A program made the translations under genes and the position numbers. Positions 40,948 through 50,445 of a stretch of 64,000 bases of DNA are shown here, one piece after another (position 1 is the stretch's first letter; each line of letters opens with the position of its first letter). The notes beneath the pieces were generated by a model that saw only the letters and a list, made by a program, of their open reading frames with translations, had not been told where the DNA came from and ran no database searches. Source of the DNA: Halobaculum roseum (GTDB lineage: Archaea > Halobacteriota > Halobacteria > Halobacteriales > Haloferacaceae); NCBI RefSeq assembly GCF_019880245.1, contig NZ_CP082286.1, positions 1,382,521 to 1,446,520 on the forward strand. Reading direction: 5' to 3'.

Positions 40948-41988
40948 ATGGCTACGACCACCGATACAGACACGGACCAGACCCGCAGCCACGACCCCGA
41001 GGAGGCGGGCGCTGCCGAGCAGCCCGAAGCCCGCGTCGGGTGGCGGTACACCCTCACACAGGTGCGCCGCGACCCGACCGCGCTCGCCGGCCTGACCATC
41101 ATCAGCGTCGCCACGGCCGTCGCCGTCGTCGCCTTCGTCGACGACGTCGTCTTCGAGTACCTGAACCAGTACCAGCTGTTCGCGAGCATGGGCATCGAGC
41201 AGTACGCCATCGCTCAGGCGGTGTGGGTGAGCCCCATCGCCGAGACGGGTGCGCCCATCCTCCGCCCGCCGATGTACATCGTCAACCAGCTGTACCCGAA
41301 CGACCCGGGGACGCTGGCACACCCGCTGGGGACCGATCACCGCGGGCGGGACGTGCTCGTCCGGCTGTTCTACGGGACGCGCATCGCCATCACCGTCGGC
41401 GTCGTCTCGACCGGCGTGGCGATGATCGTCGGGATGATCGTCGGCTCGGTCGCCGGCTACTACGGCGGCCTGATCGACGACGCGCTCATGCGCGGTGCCG
41501 AGACGCTGTACGCCATCCCGTTCCTGGTGCTCGTCATCGTGTTCATGGTGGCGTTCGACCGGAGCCTCACCTACGCGATGATCGGCGTCGGGATCGCGAC
41601 CATCCCCACGTTCGCCCGGCTCATCCGCTCGCGGGTACTGTCGGTCCGCGAGGAGGACTACGTCGAGGCCGCACGCGCGGCCGGCGTCCGCGACCGGAAC
41701 ATCATCTTCCGCCACGTCATCCCGAACAGCTTCGCGCCCGTGCTCGTCCAGGCCACGCTCCAGGTGGGCGTCGCGATCCTCATCGTCGCCGGCCTGTCGT
41801 TCCTCGGCTACGGCGCCCAGCCCCCGACGCCGTCGTGGGGGCAGATGCTCAACAACTCCAGGGACTACATGCTGCCGAACCCGTGGTTCAGCGTCTGGCC
41901 CGGCCTCGCCATCCTGATCACCGTGGTCGGGTTCAACCTGGTCGGCGACGGCCTGCGCGACGCACTCGACCCCCGTATCAACAACTAA
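40948..41988 (+). CDS. dppC: Peptide ABC transporter permease, DppC type
   Basis: The 346-residue partner permease has an N-terminal cytoplasmic stub and DppC-type motifs: LGTDHRGRDVLVRLFYGTRIAI near 130, an EAA loop DYVEAARAAGVRDRNIIFRHVIPN near 235-258, and LSFLGYGAQPPTPSWGQML near 287. An insertion between the first helix and the core (about 50-115) is larger than in bacterial DppC and lies outside. Its stop overlaps the dppD start by one base (TAATG). Confidence 0.93.
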   Translation: MATTTDTDTDQTRSHDPEEAGAAEQPEARVGWRYTLTQVRRDPTALAGLTIISVATAVAVVAFVDDVVFEYLNQYQLFASMGIEQYAIAQAVWVSPIAETGAPILRPPMYIVNQLYPNDPGTLAHPLGTDHRGRDVLVRLFYGTRIAITVGVVSTGVAMIVGMIVGSVAGYYGGLIDDALMRGAETLYAIPFLVLVIVFMVAFDRSLTYAMIGVGIATIPTFARLIRSRVLSVREEDYVEAARAAGVRDRNIIFRHVIPNSFAPVLVQATLQVGVAILIVAGLSFLGYGAQPPTPSWGQMLNNSRDYMLPNPWFSVWPGLAILITVVGFNLVGDGLRDALDPRINN

Positions 41989-43142
41989 TGAGTCACGAAG
42001 AGCCACTACTGAAAGTCGAGAACCTGAAGACCCAGTTCTTCACCGAGGAGGGAACCGTCCGTGCCGTGGACGGCGTGAGTTTCGAGGTACAGCACGGCGA
42101 ACTCGTCGGACTCGTCGGCGAGTCCGGCGCCGGGAAGTCGGTCGCCGCACAGTCGATCATGCGGCTCGTCGAGGAGCCGGGCCGCATCGTCGACGGGACG
42201 GTGACCTACAAGGGCCGCAAGCTCGTCGACATCGAGGAGCGGTCCGACGGCACCCTCGAGGAGTCGGAGGAGATGCTCACCCAACAGGAGATGCGCCGCG
42301 ACATCCGCGGGAAGGAGATCGCCATCATCTTCCAGGACCCGATGGAGTCGCTCAACCCCGTCTTCAAGGTGGGCGGCCAGCTTCGGGAGTTCATCGAGCT
42401 GAACCGCGACGTGAGCTCCGCCGAGGCCGAGGAGATCGCCGTGGACATGCTCCGCGAGGTGGGCATCCCCGAGCCGGAGAAGCGGTACGACGAGTACCCG
42501 CACCAGTTCTCCGGCGGGATGCGCCAGCGCGTGCTCATCGCCATGGCGCTGGCGTGCGAGCCGAGCCTCATCATCGCCGACGAGCCGACGACCGCCCTCG
42601 ACGTCACGGTCGAGGGGCAGATCCTCGACCTCGTCGAGGACCTCCGCGAGAAGTACAACACCGCCTTCGTCTGGGTCACCCACGACATGGGCGTCGTCGC
42701 GGAGATCTGCGACAGCGTGAACGTGATGTACCTCGGCGAAGTCATCGAGCAGGCCGAGGTCGAGGACCTGTTCTACGACACCAAGCACCCGTACACCGAG
42801 GCGCTGCTCCGGTCGATCCCCCGACCCGACCGGACGGTGGAGTCGCTCGACCCCATCAGCGGGGTGATGCCGGAGGCGATCAACCCGCCGTCCGGCTGCC
42901 GGTTCCACACGCGCTGTCCCGAGGCGCGGGAGGTGTGCCGGGAGGCGCATCCGAAGCACGGGCCGCCCGAGGAGGGCGTCACCGACCGGGAGGCAGCGGA
43001 GGGCGCGACCGAGCACCTCGTCTCGTGCGTGAAGTACGAGAACGTCGACTACGAACACAGCGAGCCGCTGGACAACGAGTCCACCGAGGCGTTCGCGGGC
43101 GGGCTCAGCGAGCTCCGTGCAGGGGGTGATGACGGTGAGTGA
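41988..43142 (+). CDS. dppD: Peptide ABC transporter ATP-binding protein, DppD type
   Basis: The 384-residue ATPase has Walker A GESGAGKS near 43, signature FSGGMRQR near 170, Walker [14 protein letters not shown] near 186 and the H-loop THDMG near 224. The C-terminal oligopeptide-transporter extension includes [13 protein letters not shown] near 306 with the cysteines that mark this family, and a haloarchaeal acidic tail. It starts at 41988, overlapping dppC by one base, and overlaps dppF by 14 bases. Confidence 0.93.
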   Translation: MSHEEPLLKVENLKTQFFTEEGTVRAVDGVSFEVQHGELVGLVGESGAGKSVAAQSIMRLVEEPGRIVDGTVTYKGRKLVDIEERSDGTLEESEEMLTQQEMRRDIRGKEIAIIFQDPMESLNPVFKVGGQLREFIELNRDVSSAEAEEIAVDMLREVGIPEPEKRYDEYPHQFSGGMRQRVLIAMALACEPSLIIADEPTTALDVTVEGQILDLVEDLREKYNTAFVWVTHDMGVVAEICDSVNVMYLGEVIEQAEVEDLFYDTKHPYTEALLRSIPRPDRTVESLDPISGVMPEAINPPSGCRFHTRCPEAREVCREAHPKHGPPEEGVTDREAAEGATEHLVSCVKYENVDYEHSEPLDNESTEAFAGGLSELRAGGDDGE

Positions 43143-44424
43143 CGCGGACACGCTGTTGCGCGTGGAGAACCTCACCAAACACTTCAGCCAGTCGAGCGGT
43201 ATCCTCGACACCTTCCTCTCGAACCCGCCGGTACGGGCGGTCGACGGCGTCTCCTTCGACATCCGCGAGGGGGAGACGCTCGGGCTCGTCGGCGAGTCCG
43301 GCTGCGGCAAGTCGACGCTCGCGCGCACCGTGTTGCGACTGGTCGACCCGACCGACGGCGCGGTGTACTTCAACGGGGCCAACCTGGCGGAACTCTCCGG
43401 CAGCGACCTCCGGGAGCAGCGCCGCGACATGCAGATGATCTTCCAGGACCCCCAGTCGAGCCTCGACCCGCGGATGAAGGTCGGCCCGATCGTCGAGGAG
43501 CCGATGAAGGCCCACGGGCTCTACAAGGGCGAACGGGAGGAGCGCGTCCGGGAGCTGCTCGAGAAGGTGGGGCTCGACCCCCAGCACTACAACCGCTACC
43601 CGCACCAGTTCTCCGGCGGGCAGCGCCAGCGCATCAACCTGGCGCGCGCGCTGGCGGTGAACCCGGACTTCATCGTCTGTGACGAGCCCGTCTCCGCGCT
43701 GGACGTCTCGATCCAGGCGCAGGTGCTCAACACGATGCAGGAGCTGCAGGACGAGTTCGGGCTCACCTATCTGTTCATCGCGCACGACCTCTCGGTCATC
43801 CGCCACATCTCCGACCGCGTCGCCGTGATGTACCTCGGCAACCTCGTCGAACTCGCCGAGACCGAGGAGCTGTTCGAGAACCCGCAACACCCCTACACCG
43901 AGGCGCTGCTCGACTCGATCCCGGTCCCCGACCCGCGCGCGAGCGGCAAGCGCGGCGTGCTCGAGGGCGACGTTCCCTCGCCGATCGAACCGCCGTCCGG
44001 GTGTCGGTTCCGGACGCGCTGTCCGGAGCTCATCCAGCCGGACGAGTACGCGATGGACGGCGACACGTGGGACGAGGTGCTGGCGTTCACCAGGGCGGTG
44101 AAGCGCCGCAGCTTCGAGGCGCCCGATAGGACGACGGTCAACCGCGAGTTCTTCGAGGGCGACACCCCCGACGGCGAGGTCGGCGAGGTCGTCGACCGCG
44201 CCCTCGACGAGGTGCTCGCGGACGAGTGGGACGCCGCCGCCGAGCGGCTCTCGGAGACGTTCGAGGAGCCGAGTATCTGCGCCCGCGAGGAGCCGAGCTA
44301 CACCGTCGAGTCGGAGTACGGCACCGGCGAGCACCTCGCCGCCTGCCACCTCCATCGCGACGACGCGGCGGCGACCCGGGACGGAACCGAGGGCGCACCG
44401 GGCGCCGCGTCCGCCGACGACTGA
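43129..44424 (+). CDS. dppF: Peptide ABC transporter ATP-binding protein, DppF type
   Basis: The 431-residue ATPase has Walker [10 protein letters not shown] near 57, signature FSGGQRQR near 163, Walker [13 protein letters not shown] near 182 and AHDLS at the H-loop. After the [13 protein letters not shown] motif near 287 it carries an extra domain of about 120 residues containing [23 protein letters not shown]; such long tails are seen in haloarchaeal homologues. It starts inside dppD (ATG 43129; GTG 43117 or 43135 are alternatives), so the last two operon genes are coupled. Confidence 0.92.
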   Translation: MTVSDADTLLRVENLTKHFSQSSGILDTFLSNPPVRAVDGVSFDIREGETLGLVGESGCGKSTLARTVLRLVDPTDGAVYFNGANLAELSGSDLREQRRDMQMIFQDPQSSLDPRMKVGPIVEEPMKAHGLYKGEREERVRELLEKVGLDPQHYNRYPHQFSGGQRQRINLARALAVNPDFIVCDEPVSALDVSIQAQVLNTMQELQDEFGLTYLFIAHDLSVIRHISDRVAVMYLGNLVELAETEELFENPQHPYTEALLDSIPVPDPRASGKRGVLEGDVPSPIEPPSGCRFRTRCPELIQPDEYAMDGDTWDEVLAFTRAVKRRSFEAPDRTTVNREFFEGDTPDGEVGEVVDRALDEVLADEWDAAAERLSETFEEPSICAREEPSYTVESEYGTGEHLAACHLHRDDAAATRDGTEGAPGAASADD

Positions 44425-44535
44425 CCGGTCGAACGCGCGTCGTTCCCGTCGAACGTCGCGTTCCCTAATCCCTTCGGGGCTACCGACGCCGACGCCCGCG
44501 AGCGGCGCGCCGATCTGGCGACGCCACCGGCCCAG

Positions 44536-45027
44536 TCACTCGATCCGAAACGTCGTCGTGGCGGCGGGCCGCTCGCTCGCCGTGGCGAGGAACGCGCGGA
44601 GCTCGTGTTCGCCGGGGTCGAGCGGGACCGACCGCTCCCGATCGTCGGTGACCTGTTTCACCCGGCCGTCCCACGTCCACGCGAAGGACTTCCGCTCGCG
44701 GGCCCTGAACGCGAGCGCGCCGCGGCCTCCCGGGTCGCGCCGAGGCTCGTCGCTTCCCTCCAGCAACCCGTCGATCTCCCAGCCCCAGCGTCGACGCGAC
44801 GCGGTCGCCACCTCGACCGGCACGGGGTACGCGTTCCGGAGCTCGACGCGGACGCCGATCGGGTCGCCCGGGGCGTACACGTCGCCGTCGGTCTCGACCG
44901 AGACGGACAGCCCGCGGCGCAGCAGCCGACCCGGCAGCAGCCGGGAGACGGCCGCGCCGAGGTGGTCGCGCGTGTCGTCGAAGCCGTACCGGTCCGTCTC
45001 CCCCGACCGGTTGCGCGGCTGTGGCAT
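44536..45027 (-). CDS. Ig-like (BsuPI-type) domain protein
   Basis: The 163-residue protein has a basic start (MPQPRNRSGETD), then a beta-sandwich pattern: LSVSVETDGDVYAPGDPIGVRVELRN with PVPVEV, a Trp-rich stretch (RRRWGWEIDGLLEG), FAWTWDGRVKQV and LDPGEHELRAFLATA. This resembles the BsuPI intracellular proteinase inhibitor-like domain found in many archaeal proteins. No signal peptide is seen. It is convergent with dppF. The specific function is unknown. Confidence 0.6.
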   Translation of the reverse strand: MPQPRNRSGETDRYGFDDTRDHLGAAVSRLLPGRLLRRGLSVSVETDGDVYAPGDPIGVRVELRNAYPVPVEVATASRRRWGWEIDGLLEGSDEPRRDPGGRGALAFRARERKSFAWTWDGRVKQVTDDRERSVPLDPGEHELRAFLATASERPAATTTFRIE

Positions 45028-45100
45028 GGATGACGGAAGGAAACCGACGGGCTTCGGTCTGTCGGTGCCCCTGGCGGGGCGCGTGAGCTCCCCCGCGGAC

Positions 45101-46738
45101 TCAGTACCCCTGTGCGTTGCCGTCTTTGCGCGGCTCGGTCGCCGCCGAGAGCACGCCGTCGGCGTTCCTGACGATCTGGGCGCCGCCGAACAGCGCCGGC
45201 GGGAGCGTCCTCACGTCGTGTCCCTTGCGGACGAGTTTCGCGGCGACGGTGCCGTCGAACTGCGGCTCCAGCGCGAGGCTTCCCTCCTCCCGGTAGCGCC
45301 AGCGGACGCTGTCGAGGGCCGTCTGGAGCGGCTGGTCGTAGTCGACGATGTTCGAGATCAGTTGCACGTGTCCCTGCGGCTGCATGTACCCGCCCATGAC
45401 GCCGAAGGCGGCCCAGTCGTCGGTCCCGTCGTCCTCGGGGGCGAAGTCCGCCAGCGCCGGGATCAGGGTGTGGAACGGTCGCTTGCCGGGCGCGAGCGCG
45501 TTCGGGTGGTCCGGGTCCAGCGAGAACGACGACCCGCGGTTCTGGAGCGCGATCCCGGTGTCGCCGGCGACCAGCCCGGAGCCGAAGCCGGCGAACCGGG
45601 AGTTGATGAACGAGACGACGTTGCCCTCGTCGTCGGCGACACACAGGAGCACGGTGTCCGCGTCCTCCGCGTTCGCGTCCGGAACGCCGAAGGTCACGTC
45701 GTCGTTGCACTCCTCGCCGACCTCCCGTGCACGCGTCGCGGCCCAGTCCTTGCTCGCCAGGGGCGGGTGCTCCTCGAACTCGGGGTCGGTGATGTAGCGG
45801 TGGCCGTCGTGGAACGCCAGCTTCAGCGCCTCCGCGAAGTAGTGGACACGCTCGGGGGAGTCGTAGTCGTGCTCGCCGGCGCCGAGTTCCTCCGCGATGT
45901 TCAGCGCCTCCAGCGCGATGAGCCCCTGGTTGTTCGGCGGCAGCTCGTACACCTCGGTCCCGTTGTAGGTGGTCGAGACGGGATCGGGGAACTCCGGCTC
46001 GAACTCGGCCAGGTCCTCGACGGTGAGGAAGCCGCCCTGCTCTTGCACCTCGGCGGCGATCTGTTCGCCGATCTCGCCCTCGTACACCACGTCGGCGCCC
46101 TCCTCGGCGATCCGCCGCAGCGACTCGCCCAGTTCCGGGAGGGTGACGTGCTGGCCCACGTCGGGAGCCTCGCCGTCGAAGAGGTACGCCTCGCGGGCGT
46201 GGTCGGTCTCGAACAGCTCCTCGCCGTGCTGCCACTGGGCGGAGACGACCTCCGAGACTGGGTAGCCGTCGATCGCGTAGCGGATCGCCGGGCGAAGCAG
46301 CTCGTCGAGGGATTTGCTGCCGAAGCGCTCGGCGGTGGCCTCCCAGCCGCGTGCGGTGCCGGGGACCGTCACCGCGTGGGCGCCGGTGTCGGGCATCTCG
46401 GCGTCGGCCGGGTCGATCCCCTCCTCGTCGGCGACGGCCTCGCGCACGGTCTCGATCGTCGCCTCGGCGGGCGCCGGGCCGCACGAGCGCATCGCGCCGA
46501 CCTCGCCGTCGGCGGTGCGGTACAGCGCGAACACGTCGCCGCCCAGCCCCGTCGAGGTCGGCTCGACGACGTTCAACGCGGCGGCGGTCGCGACCGCGGC
46601 GTCGAACGCGTTGCCGCCGTCCTCGAGCACGGAGATCCCGGCCTGCGACGCGAGCGGCTGGCTGGTCGCCACGACGCCGCGCTGGCCGTACACCGTCGAC
46701 CGTCGCGACGCGAACCGATCGACATCTGGGTCGTCCAT
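45101..46738 (-). CDS. ggt: Gamma-glutamyltransferase
   Basis: The 545-residue protein is an N-terminal-nucleophile amidohydrolase of the GGT family, which self-cleaves and then hydrolyses or transfers gamma-glutamyl groups. The small-subunit start is expected at Thr362 in ADTVLLCVADDEGN, with FINSRFAGFGSG and TGIALQNRG after it. Large-subunit marks are GNAFDAAVATAAALNVVEPTSTGLGGD near 43-69 and VPGTARGWEA near 125. No signal peptide is seen, so it probably acts in the cytoplasm. Haloarchaea use gamma-glutamylcysteine as their thiol, a possible substrate. The ATG at 46738 gives the family N-terminus. Confidence 0.92.
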   Translation of the reverse strand: MDDPDVDRFASRRSTVYGQRGVVATSQPLASQAGISVLEDGGNAFDAAVATAAALNVVEPTSTGLGGDVFALYRTADGEVGAMRSCGPAPAEATIETVREAVADEEGIDPADAEMPDTGAHAVTVPGTARGWEATAERFGSKSLDELLRPAIRYAIDGYPVSEVVSAQWQHGEELFETDHAREAYLFDGEAPDVGQHVTLPELGESLRRIAEEGADVVYEGEIGEQIAAEVQEQGGFLTVEDLAEFEPEFPDPVSTTYNGTEVYELPPNNQGLIALEALNIAEELGAGEHDYDSPERVHYFAEALKLAFHDGHRYITDPEFEEHPPLASKDWAATRAREVGEECNDDVTFGVPDANAEDADTVLLCVADDEGNVVSFINSRFAGFGSGLVAGDTGIALQNRGSSFSLDPDHPNALAPGKRPFHTLIPALADFAPEDDGTDDWAAFGVMGGYMQPQGHVQLISNIVDYDQPLQTALDSVRWRYREEGSLALEPQFDGTVAAKLVRKGHDVRTLPPALFGGAQIVRNADGVLSAATEPRKDGNAQGY

Positions 46739-46840
46739 GGTGGATTTTGGCGGACGAAGCGGCGAAAGCTCCAACCCAAATAGTTTCGGGTTGCTTGCGC
46801 GACCACCTCGACGGAGGTCGGTCCACCCGCCCGCGGAGAA

Positions 46841-46908
46841 CGGCCAACTGTCCGACCGATCAACGGCCAGCTGTCCGACCGACCAACGACCAAGTACCCG
46901 ATCGCCCG
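46841..46908. repeat. 23-base tandem repeat between ggt and the HTH regulator
   Basis: Units starting CGGCCAACTGTCCGACCGAT lie at 46841-46863 and 46864-46886, differing at two positions (A/G, T/C), with a decayed third copy at 46887-46908. They sit between divergent starts (46738 leftward, 46992 rightward), where promoters for both genes must be. Tandem sites for a regulator are a plausible role. Confidence 0.8.
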
Positions 46909-46991
46909 GTAGACGGCCGGCGCCGTCGCGTGAGTCCGGCCGGTGGTACCACCTGAGGAAGGTTGATAGTGCGGCACCCACCATGATCGGT

Positions 46992-47756
46992 ATGGACGAG
47001 GAGTCCCGCGACGACACGGGCGTCAGGCCGATGCGCGAGGTGGCGCTCAAGATCAAACACGTCGGACAGCCCGAGACGGCCGCCTCCGAGCGGTATCCCG
47101 ACGTGACGATGCGGTCGGTGTCGTCGATGACGGGACGCGAGCGCGAGCGCAAGCGGATCGTCGAGGTGACCGGCGACCCCGAGGACGTGACCGGATTCAT
47201 CGCGGAGTACGCCGCCGGCGACCCCGTCATCACGGCCGAGCCGATCACTCCCATCGGGGAGCCGACCGTCTTCGTCGCGGTCACGATCGAGGTGCCGGCG
47301 TGGGACAGTATCACCGAGCTGTTCGCGGAGCTGGGGCTTCACTACCGGATGGGAACGGTGATCACCGGCGGCTACGAGCGGTGGACGCTGTATCTCGATC
47401 ACGACGACGACCTCGGCGCGGTGATCGACGCGATCGAGGCCCGCGGCAACGAGGTCGAGCTGGTTCGCCAACTGGAGATGCACGAGGTGGACCACGCGCC
47501 GCGCTTCGAGACCGCGGGCGTCCTCCACGACCTGACGCCGCGCCAACGCGAGGCGCTCGCGGCCGCGATCGGCGCCGGCTACTACGGCCACCAGAAGGAC
47601 GCCGGCGTCGAGGACGTCGCCGCGGAACTCGGCGTCAGCACGACGACCGCCTGGGAACACCTCGCCCGCGCCGAGGGCAAGGTGATGAGCGACCTCGGCG
47701 AGTTCCTCGGTCGCGACGGGGACGGCCGCGACGCCGACGAGGAACGGTCGGCCTGA
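46992..47756 (+). CDS. HTH-10 / Bat-type transcription regulator
   Basis: The 254-residue protein has a central alpha/beta sensing-like region (about 15-160) and a C-terminal helix-turn-helix of the HTH-10 family: VLHDLTPRQREALAAAIGAGYYG, then VEDVAAELGVSTTTAWEHLARAEGKVM near 185-232, as in the bacterioopsin activator Bat. It should bind DNA and activate or repress nearby genes; divergence from ggt across 23-base repeats makes ggt a candidate target. The ATG at 46992 is used; ATG 46983 would add three residues. Confidence 0.85.
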   Translation: MDEESRDDTGVRPMREVALKIKHVGQPETAASERYPDVTMRSVSSMTGRERERKRIVEVTGDPEDVTGFIAEYAAGDPVITAEPITPIGEPTVFVAVTIEVPAWDSITELFAELGLHYRMGTVITGGYERWTLYLDHDDDLGAVIDAIEARGNEVELVRQLEMHEVDHAPRFETAGVLHDLTPRQREALAAAIGAGYYGHQKDAGVEDVAAELGVSTTTAWEHLARAEGKVMSDLGEFLGRDGDGRDADEERSA

Positions 47757-47766
47757 GCCGACGGCG

Positions 47767-49116
47767 TCACTCCAGGTCCGCGTACGGCCAGCGCCCGCCC
47801 ATCCGCAGCTCCTGTTCGTACCCCTCGTCGATGGCGTCGCGCATCTCCGCGCGGGTCAGCCCCGGCGTCTCCACGTCCGCGGACGCGAAGCGCGCGACCG
47901 CCTCGGCGACCTGCACGGCCACGTCGCGCAGGTCCCGCGAGTCGAGCTTGTCCAGCGTGTCGGCGTGGGTGTGGCCCCAGCCGCGGCCGGACTGATCGGA
48001 GGTGGTCGAGGTCATCACCGCCGGGACGCCCTCCTGGACGAACGCCCACTGGTCGCCGTGCGGGGAGATGGTGTCGTCCGTCGAGAGGCTCGCATCGAGG
48101 TCGTCGGTCACCGACTCGAACACCGACCCCATCTCCTCGAAGCCGTTCGTCCCCACGCGGAGGTTCCGCGAGGAACAGGCGCCGTCGAGGTTGACGACGC
48201 ACTTCGTGTCGTCCAGGTCCGTCGTCTCCGCGCAGCGGTACGCGCCCCACAGCCCGATCTCCTCGGAGCCGAAGGTGACGAGGCGCACGCGGGTGTCCAG
48301 CTCCACGTCGTCGCGGGCGAGGATCCGGCCGACCTCGGCGACGAGCGCCGAACCGGCGCCGTTGTCGTTGGCGCCGTCGGCGATGTCGTGGGCGTCGACG
48401 TGGGCGGTGACGAGCACGTGCTCGTCGGTGTCGGGGCCGACCTCGGCCTCGACATTCACGGAGGTCGTCGGCTCGTTGCGGCAGTCGACGGAGACGGTCG
48501 CCTCACAGCCCTCCTCGGCGTAGCGCGCCAGGCGCTTGCCGACCTCACAGGAGACGCCGACGGCTGGGATCGGCCCCGGGCGCTCGTGGTAGCCGACCTC
48601 GCCGGTCGGCGGCAGTGAGCCGTCGAGGTGGTTGCGGAAGACGAACGCGACGGCGCCGTGGTCCGCGGCGTTGACGTACTTCTCCATCCGGTGGATCCAC
48701 CGGTCCACGTCCTCCGGCGTCGCCGACGACGCCATGGCGATGGCCCCCTCCAGCTCGTCGGCCTTCTCCTCGAACTCGTCGTAGGTGCCGTCGCCCACGT
48801 CGACGACGCGGCCGGTCGCCTCCCCCGCCGGACAGCCGGGGAGCGCGAGCACGTCCTGCCGGCCGTCGTGGACGCGCTCGTGTGGCTCGCGGATCGACAG
48901 CGAGGACTCGCCGCGCCACCAGCCGGGGATCTCGAACTCCTCGATCCGCGCGTCGCGAACGCCCGCGCGTTCGAAGGCGTCGCACACGACCTCGGCGCCC
49001 CGTCGTTCGCCCTCCTGGCCGGCCATCCGGCTCCCCACGTCGACCAGGTCGGTCAGCACGTCCCATCCGAAGCCGCTCGTCTGTGCGTCGCCCACGGCCG
49101 CGTTCGGCAGTCGCAT
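47767..49116 (-). CDS. M28-family zinc aminopeptidase
   Basis: The 449-residue protein is an M28 peptidase with the di-zinc ligand set: AHVDAHD near 254, GANDNGAG near 265-272 (bridging Asp), FGSEEIGLWG near 302 (catalytic Glu pair), VNLDGA near 330 and GWGHTHADTLDKLD near 405. A PA-like insert lies between about 100 and 215. No signal peptide is seen, so it likely trims peptides in the cytoplasm after import by the neighbouring ABC transporter. The start is taken at ATG 49116; ATG 49164 would add 16 residues. Confidence 0.9.
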   Translation of the reverse strand: MRLPNAAVGDAQTSGFGWDVLTDLVDVGSRMAGQEGERRGAEVVCDAFERAGVRDARIEEFEIPGWWRGESSLSIREPHERVHDGRQDVLALPGCPAGEATGRVVDVGDGTYDEFEEKADELEGAIAMASSATPEDVDRWIHRMEKYVNAADHGAVAFVFRNHLDGSLPPTGEVGYHERPGPIPAVGVSCEVGKRLARYAEEGCEATVSVDCRNEPTTSVNVEAEVGPDTDEHVLVTAHVDAHDIADGANDNGAGSALVAEVGRILARDDVELDTRVRLVTFGSEEIGLWGAYRCAETTDLDDTKCVVNLDGACSSRNLRVGTNGFEEMGSVFESVTDDLDASLSTDDTISPHGDQWAFVQEGVPAVMTSTTSDQSGRGWGHTHADTLDKLDSRDLRDVAVQVAEAVARFASADVETPGLTRAEMRDAIDEGYEQELRMGGRWPYADLE

Positions 49117-49226
49117 ACGACCCGGGTTCGACGCGACCGCCTTGAGTTCCCGGATCCCGGCCACCCGCCGCCATCGACCCCCGGACGGCTCGACCCCGGC
49201 GACAGATTCATGAGCATTGGTACCGA

Positions 49227-49547
49227 ATGACGCAAAAGATGCCCGAACCCAGCGATCTCTCCGACGCCGACGAGCGAGTGCTGCGCCACCTTGACGGGTC
49301 GAGCGCGGACTATCCCGCGCTCGTCGCTGCCAACACGGGGCTCCACATCCCGCTCGTGGAGCGCCGGTTGGCGACGCTCTCGGAGCGTGGGTTCGTGGAG
49401 GCGGTGACCGACGAGCAGATCTTCCGGATCACCGAGCGGGGTCGACGGGCGCTGGCGGGAAAACCGGGCGCGGCGGCGGCCGCGGACGCGACCCCGACAC
49501 GTGAGGCCGCCGCCCCCGACGGCGGGTCGCCGGTCGACACCGACTGA
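49227..49547 (+). CDS. Winged-helix DNA-binding protein
   Basis: The 106-residue protein has a compact winged helix (about residues 9-75): LSDADERVLRHLDGSSADYPALVAANTGL, then PLVERRLATLSERGFVEAV and a wing EQIFRITERGRRAL. This is the phiH1-repressor/MarR-like small regulator type common in haloarchaea. The last 30 residues are Ala/Asp-rich and disordered. It is divergent from the M28 peptidase gene, 110 bases away, and may control it. Confidence 0.75.
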   Translation: MTQKMPEPSDLSDADERVLRHLDGSSADYPALVAANTGLHIPLVERRLATLSERGFVEAVTDEQIFRITERGRRALAGKPGAAAAADATPTREAAAPDGGSPVDTD

Positions 49548-49648
49548 GCCGCTCGGGGGTCGCTCTCGTTCTCGTCGTCGCCGTTCTCGCCACCATCGTC
49601 GTTCTCGTGACCCTCGCTACGTACGTCCTCCCCGGCATTCGTCCCCCG

Positions 49649-50299
49649 CTACTCGTCGCCGCTGAGCGCCGCCTCGAACGCGATCTCGACCGCGCGCTCG
49701 TCCAGCGCCCGCGGGAGGCTCGGGGTGACGCTTCCCCCGCGAGCCGCGTCGCCGTCGTTCGCGGCCCTTGCGGCCGTGGCGGCCTGTTCGGGCGTCGCCG
49801 GGAAGTGGAGGAAGCCGGCCGGCACGTCCGTCCCCGAGAGCAGCCCGAGCGTCCGGTAGAGGATGCCGTTGCAGAGGTGCGTGCCCGCGGTGTTCGAGAC
49901 GCGTGCCGGGACGCCCGCCTCCAGACAGGCCTCGACCGTCTCCCGGACGGGCAGCGTCGAGAGGCGGGCGTCCGGTCCGTCCGGGTCGACCCGGTCGTCG
50001 ACCGGGTCGTTGCCCGCGTTGTCCGGGACGCCGACGGTGTCGGCGACATTGATCGCGACGCGCTCGACCCCGACCGCCTCCCGCCCCGCCGCCAGCCCGG
50101 TGGCGACGACCGCGGCCGGGTCGTGCTCGTCGATCAGGTCGGCCATGCGCTCCTCGGCGGGACCGAACGCGACCGGGAGCACCCGGCCGACGACCTCGTG
50201 GCCCGCGACGGTTCGGCCGTCGAGCGCCTCGGCGACCTCGCCGGAGGGGTTCGCCTCGTGGTCGCCGAACGGCTCGTAGCCGGTACAGAGTACGGTCAT
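49649..50299 (-). CDS. pcp: Pyroglutamyl-peptidase I
   Basis: The 216-residue cysteine peptidase removes N-terminal pyroglutamate from peptides. The triad is in place: Glu79 in AVGVERVAIN, Cys143 in SNTAGTHLCNGILY and His165 in GFLHFPATPEQ. CTGYEPFGDHEANPSG opens the protein as in the family. Pyroglutamate released here would need an oxoprolinase to become glutamate, which the HyuAB pair at 18-22 kb might be. Confidence 0.92.
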   Translation of the reverse strand: MTVLCTGYEPFGDHEANPSGEVAEALDGRTVAGHEVVGRVLPVAFGPAEERMADLIDEHDPAAVVATGLAAGREAVGVERVAINVADTVGVPDNAGNDPVDDRVDPDGPDARLSTLPVRETVEACLEAGVPARVSNTAGTHLCNGILYRTLGLLSGTDVPAGFLHFPATPEQAATAARAANDGDAARGGSVTPSLPRALDERAVEIAFEAALSGDE

Positions 50300-50445
50300 A
50301 TTCGTCCACAGCGTCGCCAGCGCCTAAGACTTCGCGTCGGCCGCGCGGGTCCCCGACGGTATCGCCGGTGCGGCCCCCGACCGACGGGGTCATGGGACGC
50401 CGGACGAAGCGGCTCGTTCGCGCGACGCGCTCGCTCGACCTCGCC

